NCBI RefSeq assembly: GCF_036226445.1 | Contig: NZ_CP108474.1 | Coordinates: 3,720,001 to 3,784,000 of the forward strand | Length of the DNA stretch: 64,000 nucleotides | Source of the DNA: Streptomyces sp. NBC_01255 | Lineage (GTDB): Bacteria > Actinomycetota > Actinomycetes > Streptomycetales > Streptomycetaceae | Reading direction: 5' to 3' | Part shown: positions 17,284 through 25,094 of the stretch, one piece after another | Layout: the number at the start of each line of letters is the position of its first letter | How positions within the stretch are numbered: position 1 is the first letter of the stretch | Position numbers and translations under genes: made by a program | The notes under the pieces: generated by a model | Seen by the model: the letters and a program-made list of their open reading frames with translations, nothing else | What the model was told of the DNA's origin: nothing | Databases searched by the model: none

Positions 17284-18135
17284 CTACGCGAAGACGACCG
17301 TGCGGCGGCCGTTCAGGAGGATGCGGCGCTCCGCGTGCCACTTCACCGCGCGGGCCAGCGCCTGGCACTCCACGTCGCGGCCCACGGCGACCAGCTGGTC
17401 CGGGGTCACCTCGTGGCCGACGCGCTCGACCTCCTGCTCGATGATCGGACCCTCGTCGAGGTCGGCCGTCACGTAGTGCGCGGTCGCGCCGATCAGCTTC
17501 ACACCGCGCGCGTGCGCCTGGTGGTAGGGCTTGGCGCCCTTGAAGCTCGGCAGGAAGGAGTGGTGGATGTTGATGATGCGGCCGGAGAGCTGCTTGCACA
17601 GGTCGTCGGAGAGCACCTGCATGTAGCGGGCGAGGACGACCAGCTCGACGTTCTCCTCGCGGACCAGGTCGAGGAGTTCCGCCTCGGCCTCGGCCTTGGT
17701 GTCCTTGGTGACCGGAATGTGGCGGAACGGGACGCCGTACGAGCCGACGAGCTCCTCGAAGTCCGTGTGGTTGGAGACGACGGCGACGATCTCCACCGGC
17801 AGCGCGCCGATCCGCGAGCGGAACAGCAGGTCGTTCAGGCAGTGCCCGAACTTGGAGACCATGAGCACGACCCGCATGCGCTGCTCGGCGAGGTGGATCT
17901 GCCACTCCATGCCGTAGGAGTCCCCGACCGCCGTGAAGCTCGCGCGCAGCTTCTCCACGTTCACCGGGGCCTCGGCCGAGAAGTGGACCCGCATGAAGAA
18001 GAGACCGGTGTCGCGGTCCCCGAACTGCTGGCTGTCCTCGATGTTGCACCCGGTGATGAACAGGTAGCTCGACACGGCGTGCACGATGCCCTTTTTGTCC
18101 GGGCACGAGAGGGTGAGGACGTACTGGTCGGTCAT
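17284..18135 (-). CDS. purU: Formyltetrahydrofolate deformylase
   Basis: 283 residues, the family length. The N-terminal ACT domain (YVLTLSCPDKKGIVHAVSSYLF) senses glycine/methionine status in known enzymes. The C-terminal formyltransferase-like domain has NHTDFEELVGSYGVPFRHIPV, the catalytic INIHHSFLPSFKGAKPYHQAHARG and GATAHYVTADLDEGPII. It hydrolyses 10-formyl-THF to formate and THF. Convergent with the anti-sigma gene (15 bp gap); ATG 18135. The neighbouring SCO4402-family gene matches the order I recall for S. coelicolor purU. Confidence 0.96.
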   Translation of the reverse strand: MTDQYVLTLSCPDKKGIVHAVSSYLFITGCNIEDSQQFGDRDTGLFFMRVHFSAEAPVNVEKLRASFTAVGDSYGMEWQIHLAEQRMRVVLMVSKFGHCLNDLLFRSRIGALPVEIVAVVSNHTDFEELVGSYGVPFRHIPVTKDTKAEAEAELLDLVREENVELVVLARYMQVLSDDLCKQLSGRIINIHHSFLPSFKGAKPYHQAHARGVKLIGATAHYVTADLDEGPIIEQEVERVGHEVTPDQLVAVGRDVECQALARAVKWHAERRILLNGRRTVVFA

Positions 18136-18195
18136 CCCGTCAGCCTGCCATACCGGGGAGGCCCGCGAGAGCCACCGTCCGGCAGGCGGAACGGC

Positions 18196-18699
18196 TCAGG
18201 ACCGCGTCATGATATTGAGCACGTCGAGGGAGCGCGGGGGCGCGTCGGGATCCTCCCCGTCGGCCTGCGCCATCCGTACGTGTGCCTCGCGGGCGGCCCG
18301 TACGGCCTCGGGCCAGCCCTGGTGCTGCAGGTAGGCGGAGACGGGTGCGTCCGGGCCCACCTGGTGCATGATCCGCAGCACGCGGAGCACGGCGACGTCG
18401 ACGAGGGCGGCCTCGCCGGTGTCGCGGAAGACCGCGCCCACGTACTTCTCTGCGGACCAGTTGTCGAGCCAGGTGTCCTCGACGAGGCGGTAGACGGCGT
18501 CGGTGACGTCGCCGTATCCCTCCTGGCCGGCCAGCCAGGTCGTCTCGTGGAACCCGGGGTCGGAAAGCATGTGCAGCGCGGAACGCACGTTGATGCGCCA
18601 GCGCCACCACGGCATGTCGTTGAGCGGCATGCCGCCCATGGTGGAGGAGCGACGGCCGCGACGGGAAGAGTTAACCGAACCGGAGACTGGACTGGACAC
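18196..18699 (-). CDS. SCO4402-family conserved hypothetical protein
   Basis: 167 residues from GTG 18699, or shorter from ATG 18639 or 18630 (MPLNDMPWWRWRINVRSAL). The core PWWRWRINVRSALHMLSDPGF...TDAVYRLVEDTWLDNWSAEKYVG is what I recall for the actinobacterial SCO4402 family. It is a helical, soluble protein of about 140 residues with no known activity. No signal peptide or membrane helix. It lies 60 bp upstream of purU in the same direction, so possibly co-transcribed. Confidence 0.75.
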   Translation of the reverse strand: MSSPVSGSVNSSRRGRRSSTMGGMPLNDMPWWRWRINVRSALHMLSDPGFHETTWLAGQEGYGDVTDAVYRLVEDTWLDNWSAEKYVGAVFRDTGEAALVDVAVLRVLRIMHQVGPDAPVSAYLQHQGWPEAVRAAREAHVRMAQADGEDPDAPPRSLDVLNIMTRS

Positions 18700-18830
18700 G
18701 TTTCGATCGTACGTTCCCTTGCCAGATAAGCGGACTCGCCCCCTCCCCATCACCGCCCGGCCCCCGTAATTCACCTTTACGTCACCCTTCGTTGAACCGC
18801 GCTCACTCCCGCGTTACCCGTGAGGCGGAA

Positions 18831-20120
18831 ATGTGCATGCCCATGACCGGTAGGCGACTGACCTCACTCCTCGCGTACGTCACCACCACGGCGGCCGGAG
18901 CGTCGCTGCTCACCGGGTGTGGCGTGCTCCCTGGGGCCACGGGGGGCTCCAGGGAGCCCGTCACGGTGATGACCTGGGCACCCGACCAGACCCAAGCGAC
19001 CAACATGCCCGGAATGCCTGCGATGGCGCAGGCCTATGCCCGCTGGGTCAACTCCCAGGGCGGCATCGACGGCCACGAACTCCGCGTCCTCACCTGCAAC
19101 GAACAGAACACCAGCGCCGGCGCCGCCGCCTGCGCCCGCCGGGCCGTCCGAGAGAACGCGGTCGCGGTCGTCGGCTCGTACAGCCAGAACGGCAGCTCGT
19201 TCATGGCCCCGCTGGAAGCCGCCGGCGTCCCGTACATCGGTGGCTACGGCATCTCGGAGGACGAGTTCACCAGCTCGCTCTCCTACCCCGTCAACGGCGG
19301 CCAGGCCTCCCTCATCGCCGGACACGGCATGCAGCTCGCCGAGTCCTGCCGCAAGGTCTCCCTCGTCCGGCCCGACACCGTCGCCGGCGACCGGCTCCCC
19401 GACCTCCTCAACTCCGGCCTCCGCAAGGCGAGTCACCGCAGCGCGATCGACATCCCGGCGGTCGAGGACGCCGGCGAGTACACCGAGCAGGCCGGCCGGG
19501 CCCGCGACAAGGCCGGCGACGAGAAGGGCTGCGTCACCGCCGTGCTCGGCGAGCGGACCCAGACCTTCTTCGACTCCTTCCGGCGCCTCCCGGAGGACGG
19601 GAAGAACGGCGGCTCCGGCAAGAAGGGCGACCCCGTCCGCATCTCCTCCGTGCTCGGCAGCGTCGCCCAGCCCGTCATCGACCGCACCGGCGGCGCCCGC
19701 AGCCCCTTCGAGGGCGCGTACGTCACCGGCTGGTACCCGGAGGCGGCCGACAAGAGCTGGGCGCCGATGCGCAAGGTCATCCAGGAGCACGCCTTCGCCG
19801 ACAACCGGGTCGACCCGGCCGACGCCGGCGTCCAGACCACGTGGATCGCCTACACGGTCCTCAAGTCGGTCGTCGAGACCCTCGACAGGGACAAGATCAC
19901 CGCCGAGCAGATCACCCACGCCCTCGACCGGGGCGCGCGCATCGACACCGGCGGACTCACCCCCAGCCTGCGCTGGATGTACGAGGACCTGCTCGGCGCC
20001 CCCGGCCTCATCCGGGTCGTCAACCGCGAGGTGACGTTCCAGGTGGTCCGCCAGGGGCGGCTCGTGGCGCAGAAGCCCGGCTTCGTCGACGTCGGCGAAA
20101 CCGTCCTCAGCGCCCCGTAA
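18831..20120 (+). CDS. Substrate-binding lipoprotein (type 1 periplasmic binding, LivJ-like)
   Basis: 429 residues from ATG 18831 (GAGG upstream). The lipobox LLTGC at about residue 25-30 marks a lipoprotein anchored outside the membrane. The mature part begins VTVMTWAPDQTQATNMPGM and has the branched-chain-amino-acid-binding-like layout: YARWVNSQGGIDGHELRVLTCNEQN, then a second lobe with EGAYVTGWYPEAADKSW. No permease or ATPase genes adjoin it, so it may serve as an orphan receptor or sensor. Divergent from the SCO4402-like gene. Confidence 0.85.
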   Translation: MCMPMTGRRLTSLLAYVTTTAAGASLLTGCGVLPGATGGSREPVTVMTWAPDQTQATNMPGMPAMAQAYARWVNSQGGIDGHELRVLTCNEQNTSAGAAACARRAVRENAVAVVGSYSQNGSSFMAPLEAAGVPYIGGYGISEDEFTSSLSYPVNGGQASLIAGHGMQLAESCRKVSLVRPDTVAGDRLPDLLNSGLRKASHRSAIDIPAVEDAGEYTEQAGRARDKAGDEKGCVTAVLGERTQTFFDSFRRLPEDGKNGGSGKKGDPVRISSVLGSVAQPVIDRTGGARSPFEGAYVTGWYPEAADKSWAPMRKVIQEHAFADNRVDPADAGVQTTWIAYTVLKSVVETLDRDKITAEQITHALDRGARIDTGGLTPSLRWMYEDLLGAPGLIRVVNREVTFQVVRQGRLVAQKPGFVDVGETVLSAP

Positions 20121-20129
20121 CACGCTCCC

Positions 20130-21635
20130 CTAGAGCTGGGTGGGCGTCCGCTTGTCCAGTCCGTACTTCGTGGCGGTCGGGTTCCACAGCCCGGCCGCCT
20201 GCTTCTTGGCGGTGGTGGCCTCGCCGCTCTTCTTGTTGGCCTCCACCAGATGACCGGTGCTCTTGGCCTTGCCGCCCTTGCAGGCCTTCTTGGCCTTCAT
20301 CTGGACCGCCCAGGCCGCGTAGTGGTCGTCCGCCGAGGCCGAGGCCTGCCAGGCCTTCGTCAGCGCGGCCGTCAGCTGGGGGCTGTTCGGAAGCTTGTCC
20401 ACCGAGAGCGTCTTGAGCTTGGTCACCAGGCCCCGGCGCTGGTCGGCGGCGCCCCGCAGGTCCTTCGCCGCCTGGTCGAGGTCCTTGCACTGCTGGATCT
20501 TCGCGACCGAGCTGATCACCGTGTCACGGCTGCTGTTGCTGGTCGCGAGGAGCTTGTCCAGCTCCTTGGCCTGCGGCTCCGCCGGGTCGGCCGGCTTCTC
20601 CGCGGGCGCCTCGGTGGTGGCGGAGGGCGCGGCGGAGCTCGCCGCGACGTTCTGCCCGGGAGTCTTGGGGTCCTTCGGGTCGTCCTCGCCGCTGAGCAGC
20701 ATCCCGGCGCCGAGACCGACGACCGCGCAGCCCACGACGACGGCGGCGATCAGCGCGACCGGCGACTTACGGCGCGGCGGCTCGGGCTCGTCGTCGTAGT
20801 ACGCGTCCTGGTAGGCGTACTGCTGCGGCGGCTGCGGCGGCTGGTAGCCGTGCTGCTGCGGAGGCGCCTGGTGCTGCTGGTGCTGCTGCTGCTGCTGGTA
20901 CGGCGGCGGGGCGGGCTGCTGGTGCTGCTGCTGCTGCTGCTGCGGCTGGTAGGCCTGCGGCGGCTGCGGGGCCCGCGGAGCCTCCGTACGGAAGAGGTTG
21001 TCGAACTCGGCGGGCGGCTGCCGCTCACCGGTTTGCTGAGCCTGCGACTGCGGCGGTACGGGCGCGATGTACTGGGTCGCGTCCGAGGCGCCCCCGGGCT
21101 GCCCGGGCAGCTGGCCCGGGAGCGGCCCCGTCCCCAGGAACTGGGTGTTCGCGCCCGCGCCCGGGTGCGGCGGCACGGCCGCGATGTGCTGCGTCGCCTG
21201 CATGTCCCCCGCGGCCTGGGCGGCCGGCGGCGGGTACCCGTACCCCGGCTGCGGGGCCTGCACCGGCGGCATCGCACCGGGTACGGGCGCGATGTGCTGG
21301 GTCGCCTGCATGTCGGCGGCGGCCTGGGCGGCCGGCGGCGGGTAGCCGTACCCGGGCTGCGGCGGGAGCTGCTGCGGTATCGGCGCCTGAGGCGCGGCCT
21401 GCGGCGGGATCTGCTGCTGCGGGACCGGCGGCAGGTACTGCGTGGACTGCATGTCGGCAGCGCCCGGCGTCGCCTCAGGGGGCAGCGGCTGCGCGGGCGG
21501 CAGCGGCTGCCCGCCCGGCTGACCACCGGCGGGACCCCAGGCGCCGTCCCACGGCTGAGCTCCCCCGTGGGCACCGTCGTGCGCGGGGGGCACCGCCGGG
21601 TACTGCGGCTCCGGACCCTGTCCGTTCTGCGTCAC
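20130..21635 (-). CDS. Pro/Gln-rich single-pass membrane protein with repeated TQ motifs
   Basis: 501 residues from GTG 21635 (SD AGGAG). Residues 1 to about 285 are disordered, rich in Pro, Gln, Gly and Ala, with five TQ elements: MQSTQYLPPVP, MQATQHIAPVP, MQATQHIAAVP, NTQFLGTGPLP and DATQYIAPVP. A poly-Gln/His stretch follows. One membrane helix (SPVALIAAVVVGCAVVGLGAGMLL) sits after a basic PRRK stop-transfer. The extracellular part has an Ala/Pro linker and a helical domain with two Cys (QQCKDLDQ, KKACKGG). The TQ repeats resemble phospho-threonine/FHA docking motifs. Function unknown; it converges on the lipoprotein gene with a 9-bp gap. Confidence 0.8.
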   Translation of the reverse strand: MTQNGQGPEPQYPAVPPAHDGAHGGAQPWDGAWGPAGGQPGGQPLPPAQPLPPEATPGAADMQSTQYLPPVPQQQIPPQAAPQAPIPQQLPPQPGYGYPPPAAQAAADMQATQHIAPVPGAMPPVQAPQPGYGYPPPAAQAAGDMQATQHIAAVPPHPGAGANTQFLGTGPLPGQLPGQPGGASDATQYIAPVPPQSQAQQTGERQPPAEFDNLFRTEAPRAPQPPQAYQPQQQQQQHQQPAPPPYQQQQQHQQHQAPPQQHGYQPPQPPQQYAYQDAYYDDEPEPPRRKSPVALIAAVVVGCAVVGLGAGMLLSGEDDPKDPKTPGQNVAASSAAPSATTEAPAEKPADPAEPQAKELDKLLATSNSSRDTVISSVAKIQQCKDLDQAAKDLRGAADQRRGLVTKLKTLSVDKLPNSPQLTAALTKAWQASASADDHYAAWAVQMKAKKACKGGKAKSTGHLVEANKKSGEATTAKKQAAGLWNPTATKYGLDKRTPTQL

Positions 21636-21752
21636 CGGGACTCCTACTGATGGACCTACGGAATCGTCGGCTCACGCTACCGGGTGCGCGCGGGGCTCCG
21701 CACACACGTGTGAGGCCGGTTACACAACCTTCCTGCGCCTCGCCTCCGTGGC

Positions 21753-23135
21753 CTACGCCGCCGACAGGTCCATCCGCGCGCTGAACTCCCGCACCACCGC
21801 CTCCCCCGCGTACGGCTCCAGGCTCTCCCTCAGATCGTCCAGGTACTCCGCGCCCCGCGACGACCGCAGCGTGCCAAGGAGTTCGAGCGCCCGCGTCCCC
21901 GTCCGGCAGGCCTGCTCCACCTCCCGCTGCTGCACCTGCGCCGACGCCAGCAGGGCCAGACCGATCGCCCGGCGCCGCGCCCGCGTCTCAGGATGGCCGG
22001 CGATCGCCTCCCGTGCCGCCCGCGCCGCCTCGTCCGCCTGCCCCAGGTCCCGGTGGCAGTGCGCCAGTTCGTCCGCGAGGTAGGCGTGATCGAAGTGCGC
22101 GATCCACACCGGGTCGTCGCCCGCCTCCGGATCGGCCTGCTCCAGCGCCCGTACGGCACGGCCCGCCGCCGTCTCGAACGAGCTGATGTCCCCCATCAGC
22201 GCGTGCCCGCGCGCCTCGGCCGCCAGGAACATCGCCTCCGCCCGCGGCGGCACCTTGCCCCGCGCCCCCTCCTGCGCCGCCCGCGCCAACTGGGCGATCT
22301 CCCGGGGGTTCCCGAGCTGCGCGGCGAGGTGGCTCATCGACGCGGCCAGGACGTACCCGCCGTAGCCCCGGTCCCCCGCCGCCTGCGCGAGCCGCAGCGC
22401 CTGGATGTAGTAGCGCTGCGCGAGACCCGGTTCGCCCGTGTCCACCGCCATGTACCCGGCGAGCTCGGTCAGCCGCGCGGCCGCCGCGAAGAGCTGCCGG
22501 CCCACGGCCTCCCGGTACGAGCCCGAAAGCATCCCCGACACCACGCTGTTGAGGTAGTGCACCACCACCGGCCGCACGTGACCGCTGCCGAACCGCCGGT
22601 CGAGGTCGACCAGCGCGCTCGTCATCTCCCGTACCGCCGCGACGTCCGCGACCCCGACGCGCGCGCCCGCGAGCCGCGCCACGTGCGCGTCAGGACCGGT
22701 GATCAGCCAGTCCCTGCTGGGCTCGACGAGCGCGGAGGACGCCACCGTGGAGCCCGTCAGGAAGTCCCGCCTGCCCACGTCGCTGCGCCACAGCTCGCAG
22801 ACCTGCTCGATCGCGCCGAGCACGGTCGGCGCGAACTGGAGGCCCACCCCGGCGGCGAGGTTCCGGCCGTTCGCCATCCCGACCTCGTCGATCGTGACCG
22901 TCCGGCCCAGTTTGCGGCCCAGTGCCTCCGCGATGATGCCCGGCGCCCGGCCGCGCGGCTGCTGCCCGCGCAGCCACCGCGCCACCGACGTCTTGTCGTA
23001 CCGCAGGTCGAGGCCGCGCTCCGCGCCGACCATGTTGACCCTGCGGGCGAGGCCGGCGTGCGAGCAGGCCGCCTCCTGGATGAGCGCCTGGAGCCGTTCG
23101 TTCGGCTGACGCGCGACGAGTGGCCTGGCTGCCAT
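21753..23135 (-). CDS. HTH/TPR-type transcriptional regulator
   Basis: 460 residues. The N-terminal 90 residues form an XRE-like HTH with DKTSVARWLRGQQPRGRAPGIIAEALGRKLGR. A helical region with TPR-like repeats follows (RYYIQALRLAQAAGDRGYGGYVL, ARAAREAIAGHPETRARR). This architecture is a large Streptomyces family that includes regulators of development and antibiotic production. ATG 23135 is supported by the start MAARPLVARQPNERLQALI. Three GTGATCAC palindromes lie 24-59 bp upstream, so autoregulation is likely. Confidence 0.85.
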   Translation of the reverse strand: MAARPLVARQPNERLQALIQEAACSHAGLARRVNMVGAERGLDLRYDKTSVARWLRGQQPRGRAPGIIAEALGRKLGRTVTIDEVGMANGRNLAAGVGLQFAPTVLGAIEQVCELWRSDVGRRDFLTGSTVASSALVEPSRDWLITGPDAHVARLAGARVGVADVAAVREMTSALVDLDRRFGSGHVRPVVVHYLNSVVSGMLSGSYREAVGRQLFAAAARLTELAGYMAVDTGEPGLAQRYYIQALRLAQAAGDRGYGGYVLAASMSHLAAQLGNPREIAQLARAAQEGARGKVPPRAEAMFLAAEARGHALMGDISSFETAAGRAVRALEQADPEAGDDPVWIAHFDHAYLADELAHCHRDLGQADEAARAAREAIAGHPETRARRRAIGLALLASAQVQQREVEQACRTGTRALELLGTLRSSRGAEYLDDLRESLEPYAGEAVVREFSARMDLSAA

Positions 23136-23158
23136 GAGTTACCCCCTGAGGCCGAGCG

Positions 23159-23194
23159 GTGATCACAGGTGCAGTGATCACGAGAAGTGATCAC
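23159..23194. promoter_or_regulatory. Triple GTGATCAC operator upstream of TPR regulator
   Basis: Three exact copies of the self-complementary octamer GTGATCAC lie at 23159-23166, 23174-23181 and 23187-23194. The last extends to AGTGATCACT, a 10-bp perfect palindrome. Start-to-start spacing is 15 and 13 bp. The array ends 24 bp before the regulator's ATG, in the promoter window. Probably an autoregulatory site for the HTH protein. Confidence 0.75.
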
Positions 23195-23282
23195 TGCCCG
23201 GTGGATATCCGGTCAATGCCGATGTGAACACGCGAAACCGGACAGGCCGGCCGCGACGCTGCCGCCGGCGCCCCCACTGATG

Positions 23283-23352
23283 CGTGCCCCTTGCTTCGTG
23301 CCCCTTGCTGCGTGCCCCTTGCTGCGTGCCCCTTGCTGCGTACCCCTTGCTG
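23283..23352. repeat. 14-bp tandem repeat, five copies
   Basis: Five consecutive 14-base units of CGTGCCCCTTGCTG (first ends CTT, fifth begins CGTA), followed by a partial sixth. It sits between the regulator's operators and the prim-pol-like gene at 23479. No ORF uses it. It may be a variable-number repeat. The rest of the 23195-23478 gap shows nothing else recognisable. Confidence 0.85.
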
Positions 23353-23478
23353 CGTACCCACCCCCCGCTCCCCCGGCCCCCGCGCGCCCCCGCCGGTGCA
23401 CCCGTGCGCCCCGTATGCAGGATCGATGCGTCACACCGCTCTCCCCCGCGCCCGTAACCCCAGGTGACGGGGGCAGTT

Positions 23479-24162
23479 GTGTTCACCGTGGAAGAGACCA
23501 TCGGAGTCACGGAAGCCGCACAGATCCCCCAGCAGCGAGGCGAACAACTGCTGGACAGCGCCGTGCGGTACGCGGAAGAGCGGCACTGGGACGTGTTCCC
23601 CGGGACCTGGCTTGAGGCCGTCGAGGGCAGGGAGCGATGCTCCTGCGGCGCGGAGTGCGCCGTCCCCGGCGCGCACGCGGTCAAGCCCGACTGGTCGACC
23701 CAGGCCACCGGGAGCGGCGTCGGGGCGCGGCGCATGTGGTCGAAGACGCCGAAGGCGTCGATCCTGCTGCCGACGGGCCGGACGTTCGACGCGATCGAGG
23801 TGTCGGAGTCGGCCGGTTTCCTCGCGCTGGCCCGCATGGAGCGCATGGACCTGACGCTCGGCCCCGTGACCTGCACCCCGGACCGCCGGATGTTCTTCTT
23901 CGTCCTGCCGGGCGCCGCCGCCAAGGTGCCCGACCTCGTACGGAAGCTGGGCTGGGTCCCGGGCGCGATCGACCTCGCCACGCGCGGCGAGGGGCACTAC
24001 GTGGCGGCCCCGCCCACCCGGATCGGCGGCGTCGGCGCGGTGCAGTGGGCACGGCGCCCCACCCCGGCGAACCGCTGGCTCCCCGACGCGGAGGAGCTGA
24101 TCAGCCCCCTCGCGTACGCGTGTGGCCGGGAAGCTGCGGAGGCGCGCGTCCGGGCGCAGTGA
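23479..24162 (+). CDS. Prim-pol-like protein (bifunctional DNA primase/polymerase N-domain family)
   Basis: 227 residues from GTG 23479 (MFTVEETIGVTE), preceded by GGGGG; GTG 23464 is an alternative. Layout: HWDVFPGTWLEAVEGRERCSCG with a Cys pair, FDAIEVSESAGFLAL, LGPVTCTPDRRMFFFVLPGAA, and GHYVAAPPTRIGGVGAVQWARRP. It resembles the archaeo-eukaryotic-primase-like prim-pol N-domain annotated in Streptomyces, but the catalytic D-x-D of active prim-pols is reduced to FDAIEV, so polymerase activity is doubtful. A second, shorter homologue appears at 28134-28544. Confidence 0.75.
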   Translation: MFTVEETIGVTEAAQIPQQRGEQLLDSAVRYAEERHWDVFPGTWLEAVEGRERCSCGAECAVPGAHAVKPDWSTQATGSGVGARRMWSKTPKASILLPTGRTFDAIEVSESAGFLALARMERMDLTLGPVTCTPDRRMFFFVLPGAAAKVPDLVRKLGWVPGAIDLATRGEGHYVAAPPTRIGGVGAVQWARRPTPANRWLPDAEELISPLAYACGREAAEARVRAQ

Positions 24163-24236
24163 TCCCTGGGCCCGGCCAGGCCTCACCCGTATGGTGGTGC
24201 CCGTATACACGGGGACAACCGAAGGGTTGACGGGAC

Positions 24237-25094
24237 ATGCCTGACCAGGCATTTGACGGAGTTTTCGACAAGGCGGGCGCCGCAGCGGGCACCGCACCGG
24301 GTGCCGGTGCGGTGCCCGCGGTGCGTGTCGAGGGGCTGTGGAAGCGTTTCGGCCAGCAGATCGCGGTGAACGGGATCGATCTCGTCCTGCCCGCGGGGAA
24401 GTTCATCGGGCTCGTCGGGCCCAACGGAGCCGGCAAGACGACCACCCTCTCCATGATCACGGGGCTGCTCCGGCCCGACCAGGGGCGGATCCTGGTCGCC
24501 GGGCACGACGTATGGGCCGACCCCGAGTCGGTCGCCGAGGTCAAGGCGCGGATCGGCATCCTGCCGGAGGGGCTGCGGCTCTTCGAGCGGCTCTCCGGCC
24601 GTGAACTCCTCGCGTACAGCGGCCGGCTGCGAGGGCTGCCGGGCGCCGAGGTCGACAAGCGGGCCGCGCAGCTCCTCGACGTCCTCGACCTCACCGGCTC
24701 GCAGAACAAGCTGGTCGTCGACTACTCGACCGGCATGCGGAAGAAGATCGGCCTCGCGGCCGCCCTCCTCCACAACCCCGAGGTGCTGTTCCTGGACGAG
24801 CCGTTCGAGGGCGTCGACCCGGTGTCGGCGCAGACGATCCGCGGGGTCCTGGAGCGGTACACCCAGTCCGGTGCGACCGTCGTCTTCTCCAGCCACGTCA
24901 TGGAGCTGGTCGAGTCGCTGTGCGACTGGGTCGCCGTGATGGCGGCGGGCCGGATCCGCGCGCAGGGCCCGCTCGCGGAGGTCCGCGGCGACCGGCCCTC
25001 GCTCCAGGCGGCGTTCCTGGAGCTGGTCGGGGCGAACGGGCGCGAGACGGCCGGGGAGTCCCTGGACTGGCTGGGCGGCGGGGCGCAGCGATGA
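24237..25094 (+). CDS. ABC transporter ATP-binding protein
   Basis: 285 residues. Walker A GLVGPNGAGKTTTLSM, signature YSTGMRKKIGLAAALLH (an S-T-G-M-x-K variant of LSGGQ seen in exporters), Walker B VLFLDEPFEGVDP and the H-loop VVFSSHVMEL. The GPNGAG Walker A with the degenerate signature is typical of ABC-2-type exporters. Coupled by ATGA to the following permease gene; together they form a two-gene exporter. Confidence 0.95.
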   Translation: MPDQAFDGVFDKAGAAAGTAPGAGAVPAVRVEGLWKRFGQQIAVNGIDLVLPAGKFIGLVGPNGAGKTTTLSMITGLLRPDQGRILVAGHDVWADPESVAEVKARIGILPEGLRLFERLSGRELLAYSGRLRGLPGAEVDKRAAQLLDVLDLTGSQNKLVVDYSTGMRKKIGLAAALLHNPEVLFLDEPFEGVDPVSAQTIRGVLERYTQSGATVVFSSHVMELVESLCDWVAVMAAGRIRAQGPLAEVRGDRPSLQAAFLELVGANGRETAGESLDWLGGGAQR

